Below are positions 13,560-25,500 of a DNA stretch of 64,000 bases, piece by piece. The position numbers and the translations under genes were made by a program. The notes under the pieces were generated by a model that saw nothing but the letters and a program-made list of their open reading frames with translations, did no database searches and was not told where the DNA came from. Each line of letters opens with the position of its first letter. Position 1 is the first letter of the stretch. This DNA is from Amaurobius ferox (lineage: Eukaryota; Arthropoda; Arachnida; Araneae; Amaurobiidae), in the NCBI GenBank assembly GCA_951213105.1, contig OX578142.1, forward strand, positions 120,747,354 to 120,811,353. The letters are read 5' to 3'.

Positions 13560-13870
13560 TAAAGGTAACTTTGTAAAGGTTTGATTCGTATGGAATCGAG
13601 AATGAGTCGCTAAGCATAACTTAAAAACATGGACGGGGTCAAAATTACAAATAGAAGTTCGATATAGATAAATAAAAAGGGAGGATTATTACAGCTGATC
13701 AAAAGAAAAGATTTTTCAAAAAGGGATTGAAAATCATCATTAATCACTAATTGGGCAAAAGCAGTTCATTACCTACTATTTTTAAAATCTCTAACATGTT
13801 CTGCCAATCGAATACCAACCATACATTTAGTGCTACCTATATAAAACTTATAAACGTTATTTGGGGAAGG
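13560..13870 (-). pseudogene. GIY-YIG endonuclease fragment of a Penelope-like element (left arm)
   Basis: The minus-strand translation begins KFYIGSTKCMVGIRLAEH, a clear YIG block followed by the conserved RL.EH of GIY-YIG nucleases. It then runs through FAQLVINDDFQSLFEKS and ISCNNP with several stops and small deletions. It is the inverted, more decayed counterpart of the frame at 14104-14433 and keeps the YIG residues that the other copy has altered. The upstream reverse transcriptase is absent. Confidence 0.65.
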
Positions 13871-14058
13871 AAGGGATACAGCATATACCCCTGCATGACT
13901 TTTAAAGTTATATAATATATACTCCGGCATGACTTTTAAAGTTATATAACATATACCCCTTATACATATACAACATATAACTTTAAAACTTTTTTAACAT
14001 AAACAACATATAACTTTTTTCTACACCTATACATATACAACATATAACTTTAAAAGTC

Positions 14059-14433
14059 ATGCAGGGGTATATGTTGTACCCCTTCTTTCCCCAGATAACG
14101 TTTAATGTAGGTAGGTTTTATGTTGTAGGTAGCACTAAATGTATGGTTGGTCTTCGATTGGCAGAACATGCTAGAGACATTAAAAATGATAGGCAATCGA
14201 CAGCTCTTGCTCAATTAGTGATTAATGATAATTTTCAACCCCTTTTGGAAAAATCTTTTTTTTTTATCAGCTGTAATAATCCCCGGTCTAATTTACTCTA
14301 CGAATCCCTTTTCATTTATGTATATAACACTTCTATTTGTAATTTTGACCCTGTCCATGTTTTAAGTTATGCTTGGCAACTCGCTCTCGATTCCATGCGA
14401 ATCAAGCCTTTACAAGTTACCTTTAATTTATAA
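14059..14433 (+). pseudogene. GIY-YIG endonuclease fragment of a Penelope-like element (right arm)
   Basis: A 124-residue open frame. From about residue 20 it reads FYVVGSTKCMVGLRLAEH, then STALAQLVINDNFQPLLEKS and ISCNNPRSNLLYESLFIYVY. The YxGST...RL.EH pattern is that of GIY-YIG nucleases at the C-terminus of Penelope-like retroelements. The first ~19 residues come from the palindrome spacer, so the annotated Met is not native. A small rearrangement around 14100-14125 duplicates GTAGGT and turns the expected YIG into YVVG, probably damaging the active site. The frame stops normally at 14431-14433. The strand agrees with the downstream tail and ribozyme motif. Confidence 0.65.
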
Positions 14434-14631
14434 AATTTAATTTTGTATACTGATGTTTAAACTGGCTTATGATAATATGTTTTCTAGATTTTGCAATTTT
14501 TGTAATTTTTTAAATCTGGTGTATAGATGCATAAAATATGTTTTGTGGTAATGTCAATTTTAGGATATGCAAATTCAGCTTGCCAGTAGTGGATTGTATT
14601 TAAGCATGTTGGCAATTTTTCTTATTTTAAT

Positions 14632-14673
14632 ACCACTGAGAAAGGGTATGATGATACCCGAAAGCATTCTGGC
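14632..14673 (+). ncRNA. Hammerhead-like ribozyme motif (right arm), probably inactive
   Basis: ACCA (stem I), then CTGAGAA at 14636-14642, an extra A, hairpin GGGTAT-GATG-ATACCC (14644-14659), GAAA at 14660-14663, short stem III AGCATT, C at 14669 and TGGC (14670-14673). The core CUGANGA has A in place of the G at position 8 (14641), while GAAA is intact. This is the reverse of the left arm's lesion. It lies about 200 bp after the endonuclease frame. Confidence 0.55.
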
Positions 14674-14899
14674 TTTAAAAAAAAAATTGTATGTACGTCT
14701 GAAGGATGTTTTTAATAAAATGACTTTTATGATCTATTGATTTGTTATTCTGTTATATAAGTTGATCGATTTAAGGATTTGTAGTGTAGCTGCCATTAGT
14801 ATGCTTCTTGTACTATTTCTTTGTTTTGTATAACACAAATTCACATAACATGACATTTTTTTTACCCTAACAATCATGTTATTCGGGGGATACCTGTAT

Positions 14900-15290
14900 T
14901 TAGAAAACCACTACATTGTTTTCATATGTTTGTAACATTTAAATTTTGTACCACATTTGGTTTTCTGCAGTTAAGTAATTTTTGAGATATTACTGTCTAG
15001 GGCAGAGCATGATATATGTATTTAAAACAAATTATTGCCTTTTTCATATTCATACATTGTACAATTAAACTAAATTTGGTGTCAATTGGTTAAGCAGTTT
15101 CCAGGATATTGCAGTTTTGTACAAAGTATGTACAGAACATGATAAGAACAATTTTAATGAAAGTAGAGTTGTTTCATCTTTATATAATAGCCTATATTGT
15201 ACTAAATTTTGCTTCAATCAGTTGAGTATTTTTGGAGAAAATTCGGTTGTATTTGTTTTATACTAACAGATCAACAAAATGCAAATAATT
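14900..15290. repeat. Degenerate repeat, period about 130-145 bp
   Basis: Three related stretches run along 14935-15240, each with a TTTGGT/TTTTGCTTCAAT, GTTAAG and GATATTGCAG/GATATTACTG theme. They resemble sequence left of the Tigger element near 11322. Confidence 0.4.
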
Positions 15291-16428
15291 GTTTCTTTTT
15301 TTATAATCAGCACTCTAAAAAATGATTAGATTTTCAATCTGGCTGAAAAGTGTTTTTCTGATTTTCAATCTACCCAAGAAGTATTTTCAAACAAATTCTT
15401 TGATTTGAAAATAAAGTGCAAATAAATTTTATTTCTAGTTTAAAGAAAGTTGGGAAACACTGCTCTAAAGCATTAACACTAGAAATATACATGTCAAGAA
15501 AATTAATTTATCGAATTCAATTGCTTGTGTACATTTTTTATTTAATATATTTTATAAAAGATTAGTATTATCGATTTATCTTTTTGCATTCAGAATTATT
15601 TTTATTAAATATATAATGTTCTTTAACAAATTGATTATTTTTTAGTTTTTATTATATTTTTTAAAAATAGCCACCATTTTCAATTTTAAATAAATGTTTC
15701 AGATATTTTTGCCTTTTTCTGTGTGTGGCATTTATGAAAATTAAAATTTTAAGTATGACTATTTTTGAAGTTCTCTGCACATAAATTAATTTTTTTAATC
15801 TTAACTAAGATTACCACGCTATTTTAAATTTTGAGTATTGAGGGACAGTTCTTTGACTTTTTATGTAATTTTTCACTCAGTTTACTATTTTGTTTGCAGG
15901 TAAGGGGGTATTATAAACCACTATGATATTATTATTTTTATTTAAATTTTCATTGAGATATCCTGATTATTTTATATTTGGACTTTTTTTAGCAAAGCTT
16001 CTTAAGTTTTTATCCAATGAAGACATATTTTACATTTTCAAAAAAGATGGCAACCCTGTATTGTAAATCAATAGCATAAAATTAGTACAGTGGGGTACAT
16101 TATTAGGTTCACAGGTTATTTGACTTAGCCACTTTATTGATGCAAAAATTTAAACACAAACAGCTGAATTTCATCATAAAATCTCAGTTTAATTGAAACT
16201 GCCATTTAACTCAAAATCTTCTTGCCCAATATGATTCAATTAAGCAGCGGCATCTGTATAGTTCAAGATACAAAATGTGTCAAACTTTCTGTATTTTTTC
16301 TTATAAAACATGAGCTTATACAATACAATAGAACAAAACAAATGAATTTAAAACTAGATACTTTCACAATTTCATATCGGACAGGCTCCAGTCCGGCACT
16401 GACTAGTCATTCTGAAGTCTTGTTTGTA

Positions 16429-16475
<47 letters not shown>

Positions 16476-16872
16476 AAAAGCAGGTACTCACTCAGCAAAA
16501 TTTACACACTCATACAAACCACTTTCATGCAAGCTGAATTAAAATTAGTTACATAAAATTAGTTACTTACAAAAACTATTAAATGAAGTACAAGGCAGAT
16601 ACTATTAAGAATTTTATCTTACATATATAAATGAGCAAGTGTGCTTGTATATAAATATAGAAATGCATATACAAACACACATGCACAAATGCAGAATATT
16701 TGGGACATATTTTGTATAATGGAGGGTATAGGAGTAATTCCAAAACACAGAAGACAAGATAAATTCTTCATGTGTAATGGAAACAGGTTTATGTGATCAC
16801 AGCCAGATATCTCTTCCAAAACAATTTTGGCAAGCACCTGAGCTAAAATACACTTAAAATGCAAAACAGGTG
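15291..16872. other. CCNY 3' flank, possible 3' UTR near 16100-16872
   Basis: No coding region is recognised. The 3' UTR of CCNY should begin at 16872 and run to lower coordinates. A minus-strand AATAAA (TTTATT on the plus strand, 16133-16138) is one possible polyadenylation signal, but its use cannot be judged from sequence alone. Confidence 0.35.
16430..16473. repeat. Poly-A tract, 44 bp
   Basis: Uninterrupted A run, longer than any other in the window. It could be a retroposon tail, but no recognisable body or target duplication was found next to it. Confidence 0.9.
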
Positions 16873-16989
16873 TCAGGACAGGATAGCTGCACTTTTATGA
16901 AGAGCAGATAAATTGTCTAAACTGGACCATTTTCGCATTCCATTTCGATGCAAATCCACCAAGGTTCCACTCATTGCCAATGACATAGC
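16873..16989 (-). CDS. CCNY: CCNY last coding exon with stop
   Basis: A 39-codon exon after a TTTTAG acceptor, starting in phase 0 with Ala-Met-Ser. It contains [18 protein letters not shown] and ends AILS then TGA. The vertebrate tail is a similar basic and serine-rich tail with a WSP.IIS-type end. The RKWSS serines probably correspond to the C-terminal 14-3-3 site. The exon was recognised by frame continuity and the tail pattern, which is less conserved than the cyclin box. Confidence 0.88.
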   Translation of the reverse strand, partial: AMSLAMSGTLVDLHRNGMRKWSSLDNLSALHKSAAILS

Positions 16990-19900
16990 CTAAAATTTAA
17001 GTGATATTTTTAGACATAAGAACAAGATTTTGAGCACATATACATATTAAAACTAAAATATGTTTACATCAATTCATATGATTTAGCACAAATTTTCTAA
17101 TACAACAGTAAGATCTGTTTTTAATTGAAGTACATCCAAGTAAAATGACCAAGAGATTTTGTAATGGTGCCAATTAAATACATATCATATAGCATACGAA
17201 AAAATTGTAATTATAATTCCTTGTTAAAATGCTTACTTATTTAAAGAAACATTTGTTTTAACACCATATTTTCACTACTATACTGATATTTATGTACATT
17301 AAGATATTTTTTCATCCTGTTCAAATGACTTATTACAAAGGTTTTATAAGCACAGACTGCTATGGAACCAATAATTTAATTTCTAATTTTTCTTCATAGC
17401 TCTCCCATTTCATATTTCACTTCTCTTATGTTACCTTGCGTAAAGAGGAAAAGTACTACTGTCAGACATAGTGTACAGCCCTCCACCAGAAAAAGCTGAA
17501 CTTTGTAAGACATCAAATGCAGCAAGTTTGAACTTGTGCAAACATGCTGTATACTACCAGTAGAAGCTTAACATGGTAAATTAAACTATGCATAGATTAA
17601 AATTTATTTAAGAATTCAAATTATAAAATATTTAATGGAAATACAACAAATTAGACTCATTTATTTATTGCATTGAAAAATAAGATTAAAAAATATTGTA
17701 TGACTTATTTTTCCAAAAGTCCTTTAATAAATATTCTGTAAAAATCTTTCCAGATCCTAGTAATGATTCATTAATTATACAAGTAAAATAGCATAAAATT
17801 CAATTTGATATTTCTCTTTTAGAATTTTTTTTCCTATATTTTAAAAATGAAAGATAAAATATTGAAGTGTCCAAATAAAGTTCATATATATATATTACAA
17901 AGGGAAACAATAACTTGTGGTGGGGCAACATTTAGTGACAATGCAAAAGTTGCAGAAGATGGTTTATAAAAAAAAATTTGCTTGGCAAATTATAATTTGC
18001 ATTTTTAACAAACACTTTCTCTATGTGCTTATGTGCTGTTTTTGATTTCAGGTGGTCAGCTACTGCCACATATCATCTTTTATCATAGTAAATTAAGTCA
18101 CAACAAAGAACAAAGACTGCACAGAACGTCCCACTTACATCTACGTTTCTATGCTGACATGAACCAACACATTAGTTTGTTTATAATCAAGTTTCAATTT
18201 TACGGACTTTGTTAATCCATCATATCTAAATTTTTATTTTATTTTAGATTTAGAGTTATTTTCAAGTGAGTTCTATGGAACCCTGGGTTCTGCGAAGTGA
18301 TAGTTTTATGTAAATTAAAAACGGTTCTGTGACCAAAAAAGTTTGAAGTGCATTGTTCTAGATGATCAAAGAATGATCTAGAATTCATTTTCTTCTAGAT
18401 CAGCATTTTTAAAAGTGTGTTTCACGATGTGATAGCTTAATGTAAAATAGAAAAAAAAATTGGGTAAAGATTTGAATGTATAATTTGGACCACAATGGAC
18501 TTTTCTAATTTTGGAGTTTGCCATCAAATTGAATTTCAAAATGGCTTTTTGACCAAAAAACTTTGAAAAAGACTGTTTTATATGGTCAATGTGACATAAT
18601 TTCGGACTATCAGAAACAATATTCATCATTTTAATTGTTACAGGAACGATGTAAATAAAAACTGCAAACTAAACTAAAAAAAATATATTTCAATAAACAA
18701 AAGTCCATGAAAAAATGGTTGAAATAAAAAAAATTGCTAAAATAAAACAGTTATTTTTCACATCTGAAGAAACTAAAACAAAATGGGAATATCAGAGAAT
18801 GAAAAATGGGCATAAAATCAAAATAAGTTAGTACTCAATTTTTCCAAGATGCGGAACCAGATTAGAAGAAAGGAAATAAACAACCATGACTCATAACAAA
18901 AGACACCATGCACCACATACACGTTTCCCTCTTGTCTCTTGCCCTGCATATCCAACTTCTACTGCCCATCCCTCCTCTATTGGTGTCTGAAGCTCAAAGA
19001 GGTCCGAAGTCCTAAAGTTTATATTTCTTTCCCCAGCATGATACCATCAAGGAGCAAACTGAGACCGATCACCCCTGTACCACCCTCCCTTTTCCTCCAA
19101 AATTCTCCCATGGTGCTACAGTCTACAATGATACTGCATGGGGAGATTGAGGATCGCTATAGAGAATAATTAAACATGTCATCTCATCGGACTGGTTCTA
19201 GATTAGCTTCATTGCTAACAAAAGTATCCCCATCCCACTCCATCCATAAAACAAAATGTTTTTATGGATTTGCATCGATCCCAGGAATGGTGGAAACCAG
19301 TGCCAAAAATGCATAAATCCACATTTCCGTGGAATTGTACCATGTCTGTTCTGTGTAGTTTTTAGAAATTTTCTGCTATTATTTGCCAAGCATAGATGCT
19401 GAAACAGGATTTTTGAGCATTCTTAAAAATTCAATAAACTAATTAGAAGCATTTTTCATATTTATTTAAAATAAATGCATACATTAAATTTAGATTAATT
19501 AAATTTAGCATAAATTAAAATTAGATTGAAAATACTAATTAGTTTATAGTTCTTAAGTTCAAATCTTCCACTTTTTAATATCTAATTTTACCACCAATAC
19601 AAACAAAATATTACACTGGCACAGCGCATTGAAGCTATCATTCCAGATATAACAGAGTTAGCGGATCTTGCAATACCCTAGCTCTCTAACAAAGTGCTGA
19701 ACAACAATTTCCTATTATTTAATAACTTAAAAAATTCTGCTCTAGTGCAATTTTTTTTAAATTAGTATTTTGCTATGGATCATGAGTGGGGTGAAATTGG
19801 AAATTTTGGATCTAAAATATACAACAGTACCAAATAAATTATATTGCCATAATATTCCATCTGTGAATAAATTAATTAATTATATCTTTCAAGTCTATAA

Positions 19901-21852
19901 ACAATGCAACAAAACGCCTTTATTAAAAACAGAAAATGTTATTTTTTAAAGCCACATAATTGATAAGTAAAGAAATATACAGGGTGTCCAGTGCTATCGG
20001 TGGTCAATGGCTACTTTTTCAATCGTTAGTCACAGAGATATACTTCCAATTGCAAAAATGTTTTGAATTTTAAAATCTATTATCTTAGAAACACTTTAAA
20101 TCAATAACTGCTATTTTGAAGGAAATATGAAATATAAATTTTTATACGGTCTCCCGGTCCTACCAGTTATATTTAGGGAAATCATCCTCATACAGTTTCA
20201 TGAAAAAAAAAAAAAAATCATCTCTTTACGACCAAAATTCACAGACTTATAGCTGCTTAAAGTTGGAGCACTTTCTGTGCTGAGAAATGGGGGTTATACA
20301 CAAAATAATTGGAGAGACAAATATTTCGTAGCAATTTCATTTTTTTTGCAGCAATATACATTACACTAAACAATATTAAAATTATTTCTAACACATAAAA
20401 AAATATAAAAAATACAGCTTGTACTGACAATAGATGTAAAACAATACTTAAGTTGAATATAAAATAATACTTTAAATATGGAATTTCAATATTTATACAG
20501 TCCCTTAAAGGTTGTCTGAAGCGGGGCATTTTTATGTATGGTAAAACGACTTAAGTCATAAAGTTTAATGCTTCGTAACACCGTGAATTTTGGTCGTAAA
20601 AGGATTATTTTTTTTATTTGGCATGAAATTGTATGAGGATAATTTTCCTAAATATAACTGGTAGGACTGGGGGATGGTATAAACATTTATATTTCGTATT
20701 TCTTTCAGAAATGCATTTATTGATTTAAACTGTTTCTAAGATAATAGATTTTAAAATTTAAAACACTTTTGCAATTGGAAGTATATCTTTGTAACTAACG
20801 GTTATGGAAATAGCCATTGGGCACCGATAGCACTGGATACCCTGTATACAGGGTGTCCCAAAAAGATTGAAATACGCTTTATTTCTTTACCTGTTGGAGA
20901 TAAGTGGGCAATCTAAATTGCAAAAATGTTGAAAGTAAGGTAGGAAATAAGACTACGTTAATGAAATAGTTCTTCCATTAATTTTCAAAAAGTTACACTT
21001 TTTAAATTTTTATACAACCCCCTTAGACAAATTTGGTGAATCAGAAATTTTTTATTTTTATTGCAACAAGATTATTAAAAACCACATATCTGTATCTTTA
21101 AAATCAACTGAATTATGATAAAGGGAAAAATCTGACTTATGCCACTTTTCTATGCATATGAAATGCTGTTTCATCAGTGAAAATAGGGAACATAAACAAA
21201 TTGATGATGGAAATTGTTTAGATAAAAAAATACTTAAAAGTACTTAATTATTGAAAAGTACTTAAGAATCCGTGATTGCATCGTGAGCCTACACGGAATT
21301 CGCAAAAATATCTCCTTATGTATTATCATCCAGTTTTATCTTTTTTGTGATATGTCGCAAATTTACATTTCTAATTTGATATATGGTCCCCATTCACAAT
21401 GTTCAATTTTCAATTAAATATAACTCGCTCAATTTTAAAGATACAGATATGCAGTTTTTTTAACGATCTTTTTGCATTAAAAATGAAAATTTTCTGATTG
21501 ACCAAATTTGTCTAAGGGGGTCGTATAAAAATTTAAAAAGGGTAACTTTTTAATGGGAAGACTATTTTATTAATGTAGTCTTATTTCCTATCTTACTTTC
21601 AACATTTTTGCAATTTACATTGCCCACTTGTTTCCAACAGGTAAAGAACTAAAGTGCATTTCAATGTTTTTGGGACACCCTGTATATTTGATATGGAACC
21701 TTGACAAAGAACAGAAAATGAAACACTTTTAATATTTCACATTCTGTAATCAACTGATCTTCTTCATTAAAAGAGCCTTTGTTTCGCATAGGCTGTAGAA
21801 GTAGTAGTATATACATGGCCTCGTCAGAATTAGTATTTTTTGTGAAATGTGT

Positions 21853-21889
<37 letters not shown>

Positions 21890-22417
21890 TCAAGGCATCA
21901 AATATGCCTTTTATGTCTAATAGAAATAAATACATAAATACAACCATGCTATTGTATTGATTCTGTAATATTAATTCAGTGGAACAGATTATTATTACAT
22001 CTTTCATAAAACCTCACAAATGACATGGTTTTTGCAGAAAGAAAACATAATAAGGCAACCAAATATGATGTTTTAATGACAAGTTTGTCGAAAACTCAGA
22101 CCACTCGACTCGCCCAACGGCATGAGCAGCAATTTGAGTGGCTGGAATGACAAGTTTGTGAAATATAACATATTTTTGAAACACTATAAAATTAGAAAAA
22201 ATTACTCTGGGCTGGTTTAAAAATTACACTGTGATTAATTGACAAATGTTTTAAAATTATCTGTTGTTTTTATCTCTTTCAAACAATTGAAACTTTCAGA
22301 CATGCACCATATTTACAAAATTTCTGAGTGTAAAATACTCAATATTTCACATTTGCACAAAATTTGCCAAGTATATTTTGACATGTAGTCATTAAAATTC
22401 AGATTAGATCAAATATG

Positions 22418-22464
<47 letters not shown>

Positions 22465-22498
22465 TTCTATTGCTTTTCAGTTTTTAGGTATTCCTTTT

Positions 22499-22565
<67 letters not shown>

Positions 22566-25500
22566 ATATATTTGATCTAATTATATATTACATATAATTT
22601 TTCATACATACATTTTTATTATATATATTCATATATTTTTTGTATATACATATTCTACATTTTATATATATCAGCATTAGACGTTAACAATAACAGTACA
22701 GACCAGTGTATATAAGAAAGCACTACTCCGCAGTCATCATGACTAGCCCACTAAGGTTATAAACAACATGGCAGTAATGAACAAATACATATTCGAATAT
22801 CTAACATGATAATATGCATGTGTAAATTTGGTTCACCTTTAAAGAAGTATACAAGTTATCCAGTGGCAGCTCGTGCCCAAAGGGCGCACGGCGCATGACT
22901 TCATTATTAATTTTATAAAGCCCCTACATTATTAATTTTATTTATATAAATGTATTAAAAATTTTTGTAAAAATTTTTTACATATTTTGCAAAGTTTTTC
23001 AAAACATCCGTCCACAAAAGTGTAGTGCTGCCATCTTGTAACACATTCAGTAACTAAAATCGAAAATGTAGTTGCTGAATGAGTTATAAGATGGCAGCAC
23101 TATAAGAATTTTCTACACTGTGCTTTCGCTGTAGGGTAGTGAATTCAGAGCGACCAAGATAGAATGGAGATACATAGTTTCAAATACTATGAATGAACGA
23201 ATTTGAATGAACGAATATGAACATTGGCTATTTTCAAAGCATTGTCTGCTGCATATTGTTGAGTGCCAGTCACCAGAAAATGAGCCAGCTTGTCGTGGAT
23301 CTTCTAGAATTGACATTATTTCGCTATTGTGGTTGCCCTTAAGAATATGAATTTGACGGATTCTGTTGTTTTCAAGTATAGTTTTGGTATTTCTAAATAA
23401 ATCCTTGAATAAAATTACTGTTTATACTAGAATAGTTTATGTTTAAAGTTATATAAGTAATTCTATTTTAAATTGTTCAACAGTTTATACTTTGCAATTT
23501 GAACAACATTTTGTATGATCATATTGTCGTTTTTTTTAAATATAAAATAAATAAGTGGCAGTCAATCATGTAAAATATTTTGATAATCAAAGGATATGAC
23601 TGTTTTATGAAAACTATTTTTCAATATAAAATGTTTATTTAATATAAAATAACTATCAGTCAATCATATAAAATCTTTTGATAATCGATGATCATTTTAT
23701 AAATCATCATTTTATAAATTGATGATCATCTTAATGTTCATTAAAAGTCATTGTCATGTAAAAGGTATTTTATAATCATCAGAAACCAAATTATACAGTA
23801 ATTTTATTATCAGTAGAAAACAAAGAATACCGATTTTAAAACCCTGGCATGCCCCGATTTTAAGATGTTGGTAGTTAATTCATGAAACGACTTATACTCG
23901 CATAATAAACTTTACATACAAAAATTGCAAAATAAATCGGTCAACTCTTATCTCATGTGGCATTTTCACATTATAACACATTTGAAAACAATCTTGAATA
24001 GCGAAGCTATCAATATGCCAAAAATGTCAAACACCAATAAAAGTAACACGAAGTCAATATAACCTTCTTATATATTTGTTGTAAGTGCATATAAATGAGT
24101 GCAATTACTAAGTTTATAAAGGCGTTGATAACAAAAGAACCAAATTTTAATATATATGCGATTGATTTAACGTGAATAATATTGTCCAAAGCTTTTTACA
24201 TGTGATTATTAAATTGTTACAGAAATTAACTTACCTCGGAATGAAATAAATTTATATACAGCCCACATCATATGTGTTTTTGACTCTTGAATGTAAAAAA
24301 TTACGAAGAACGGTAAATATTTCATAGATGCCTATAAATTTAATATGATTCAACATTTCTTTTTGCAGAGCAGTGCAATATTCAACTATTAAATCTTAAA
24401 AGAAAAAACTGTTAAATTTAATTATAAAACTAAGAAACAATAATTTCCTAAGACATTTAAAAAGTAAAAATCACTCTCACAGCAAAATGTTTAAAAGTCC
24501 TGAATTTATAATAAAACTTTAAGTTTTATTATAAATTCAAGTTTTAGCAGTCAATTGTTATTATACACAACATATTTTCAATTTATATATATATATATAT
24601 ATATATAAATAACATGCTTTAATCAGCGCCCCTCTCTATGTATTGATCACGAGCTGCCACTGAAGTTATCCCAAATAATTATCAAATAAGTTAATATATA
24701 TACACTACAAATAGTAACAAAAACTTATAGATTTCTAAATTTTTTACAAATTTATTTTCTTTGTCAAAATTTCCTGAATTTAGGATATTTTTTCCATCAT
24801 TTTTTAAAATGTAAATTGAATTTAAAAGATTATTGAGTTACAAAAAAAAGTTTTCTTTTAAATTGTTAAAATTTATGATTTAAACAGTCTCCTTATTATA
24901 AGTTTTGATGACAACCTTTTTTGATCTTGTGCCCCATTCTAACCAGAGGGATACAGCAGGTACAGGATTAAAAGCTTTGATGTTAGGTGTGCCTAAATGT
25001 CTCATGAGACCTCTAACACTTTACTTAGATGATTTCTCCCCAGTCAATTTTAACTTCATACAGCATATTTCAATGTCAGTTGAAGTATATGCAATGAAAA
25101 TCAAAACATCTACAACAGTCAAAATGTTTCTATGTCTGACATAGTATAGTCAGTGTATTTGTGCTCTCTCATCAGGGTTCATATAGGTTTTGTGAAGCCC
25201 GAGATAAGTAATTTATAAGGATCTCAAGAGTAAATGACCACCATTTCATATTTATATTTTATCACCATAGCTAAATTTCACTATTATTTCATTAATATAT
25301 ATTTTTAATGCCAGAAAGCATGAGCAAAAACAATAATTCTGAGTTCTAAATTGCACTTATAGGCCATTAACCATTTTTAACTCTCACTAAATTCTCTCTC
25401 TATCAATAGGTATTGATAACACAATATGTATGCTTAAAATTTTTGAGAAAGAGCAGTAAAATTCCTAATTTTTGATAAAAAGCACCAGCATTTTTTATTT

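Larger units (their letters stand above)
13211..14812. mobile_element. Palindromic pair of Penelope-like element 3' ends with 12-bp target duplication
   Basis: ATGCTTCTTGTA occurs at 13211-13222 and again at 14801-14812, flanking the insertion 13223-14800. Inside are two long arms in opposite orientation, about 13222-13905 (minus) and 14045-14770 (plus), around a ~140-bp spacer rich in ACATATAACTT. Each arm carries, 5' to 3', a GIY-YIG endonuclease coding fragment, a ~200-bp tail and a hammerhead-like motif. GIY-YIG domains and inverted partial copies are known features of Penelope-like elements (PLEs). Assignment to PLEs is inferred from the endonuclease, the arrangement and the variable-length duplication; no reverse transcriptase remains. 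Confidence 0.75.
11392..14896 (+). mobile_element. Tigger/pogo-type transposon split by a Penelope-like insertion
   Basis: The left end reads CAGGTAACCCCCATATAACA. The right end, on the minus strand, reads CAGGTATCCCCCGAATAACA. Each is flanked by TA, the pogo/Tc1 target. The interior carries a decayed transposase (12060-12890) whose C-terminal part matches Tigger/jerky-like proteins. Removing the 1.59-kb Penelope-like insertion leaves about 1.9 kb, a normal Tigger size. A GT run followed by about 22 G lies at 11866-11902. Confidence 0.85.

Noticed and set aside
16133..16138. Minus-strand AATAAA as the definite CCNY polyadenylation site
   Set aside because: Such hexamers are frequent by chance in AT-rich DNA; mentioned only as a possibility.
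16222..16542. 106-codon frame with a poly-lysine run
   Set aside because: The lysines come from the 44-bp A tract, and no other feature supports coding.
24905..25144. 79-codon plus-strand frame with ordinary-looking composition
   Set aside because: No family recognised, no splice context, and it is antisense within the CCNY intron. Left unannotated for lack of support.
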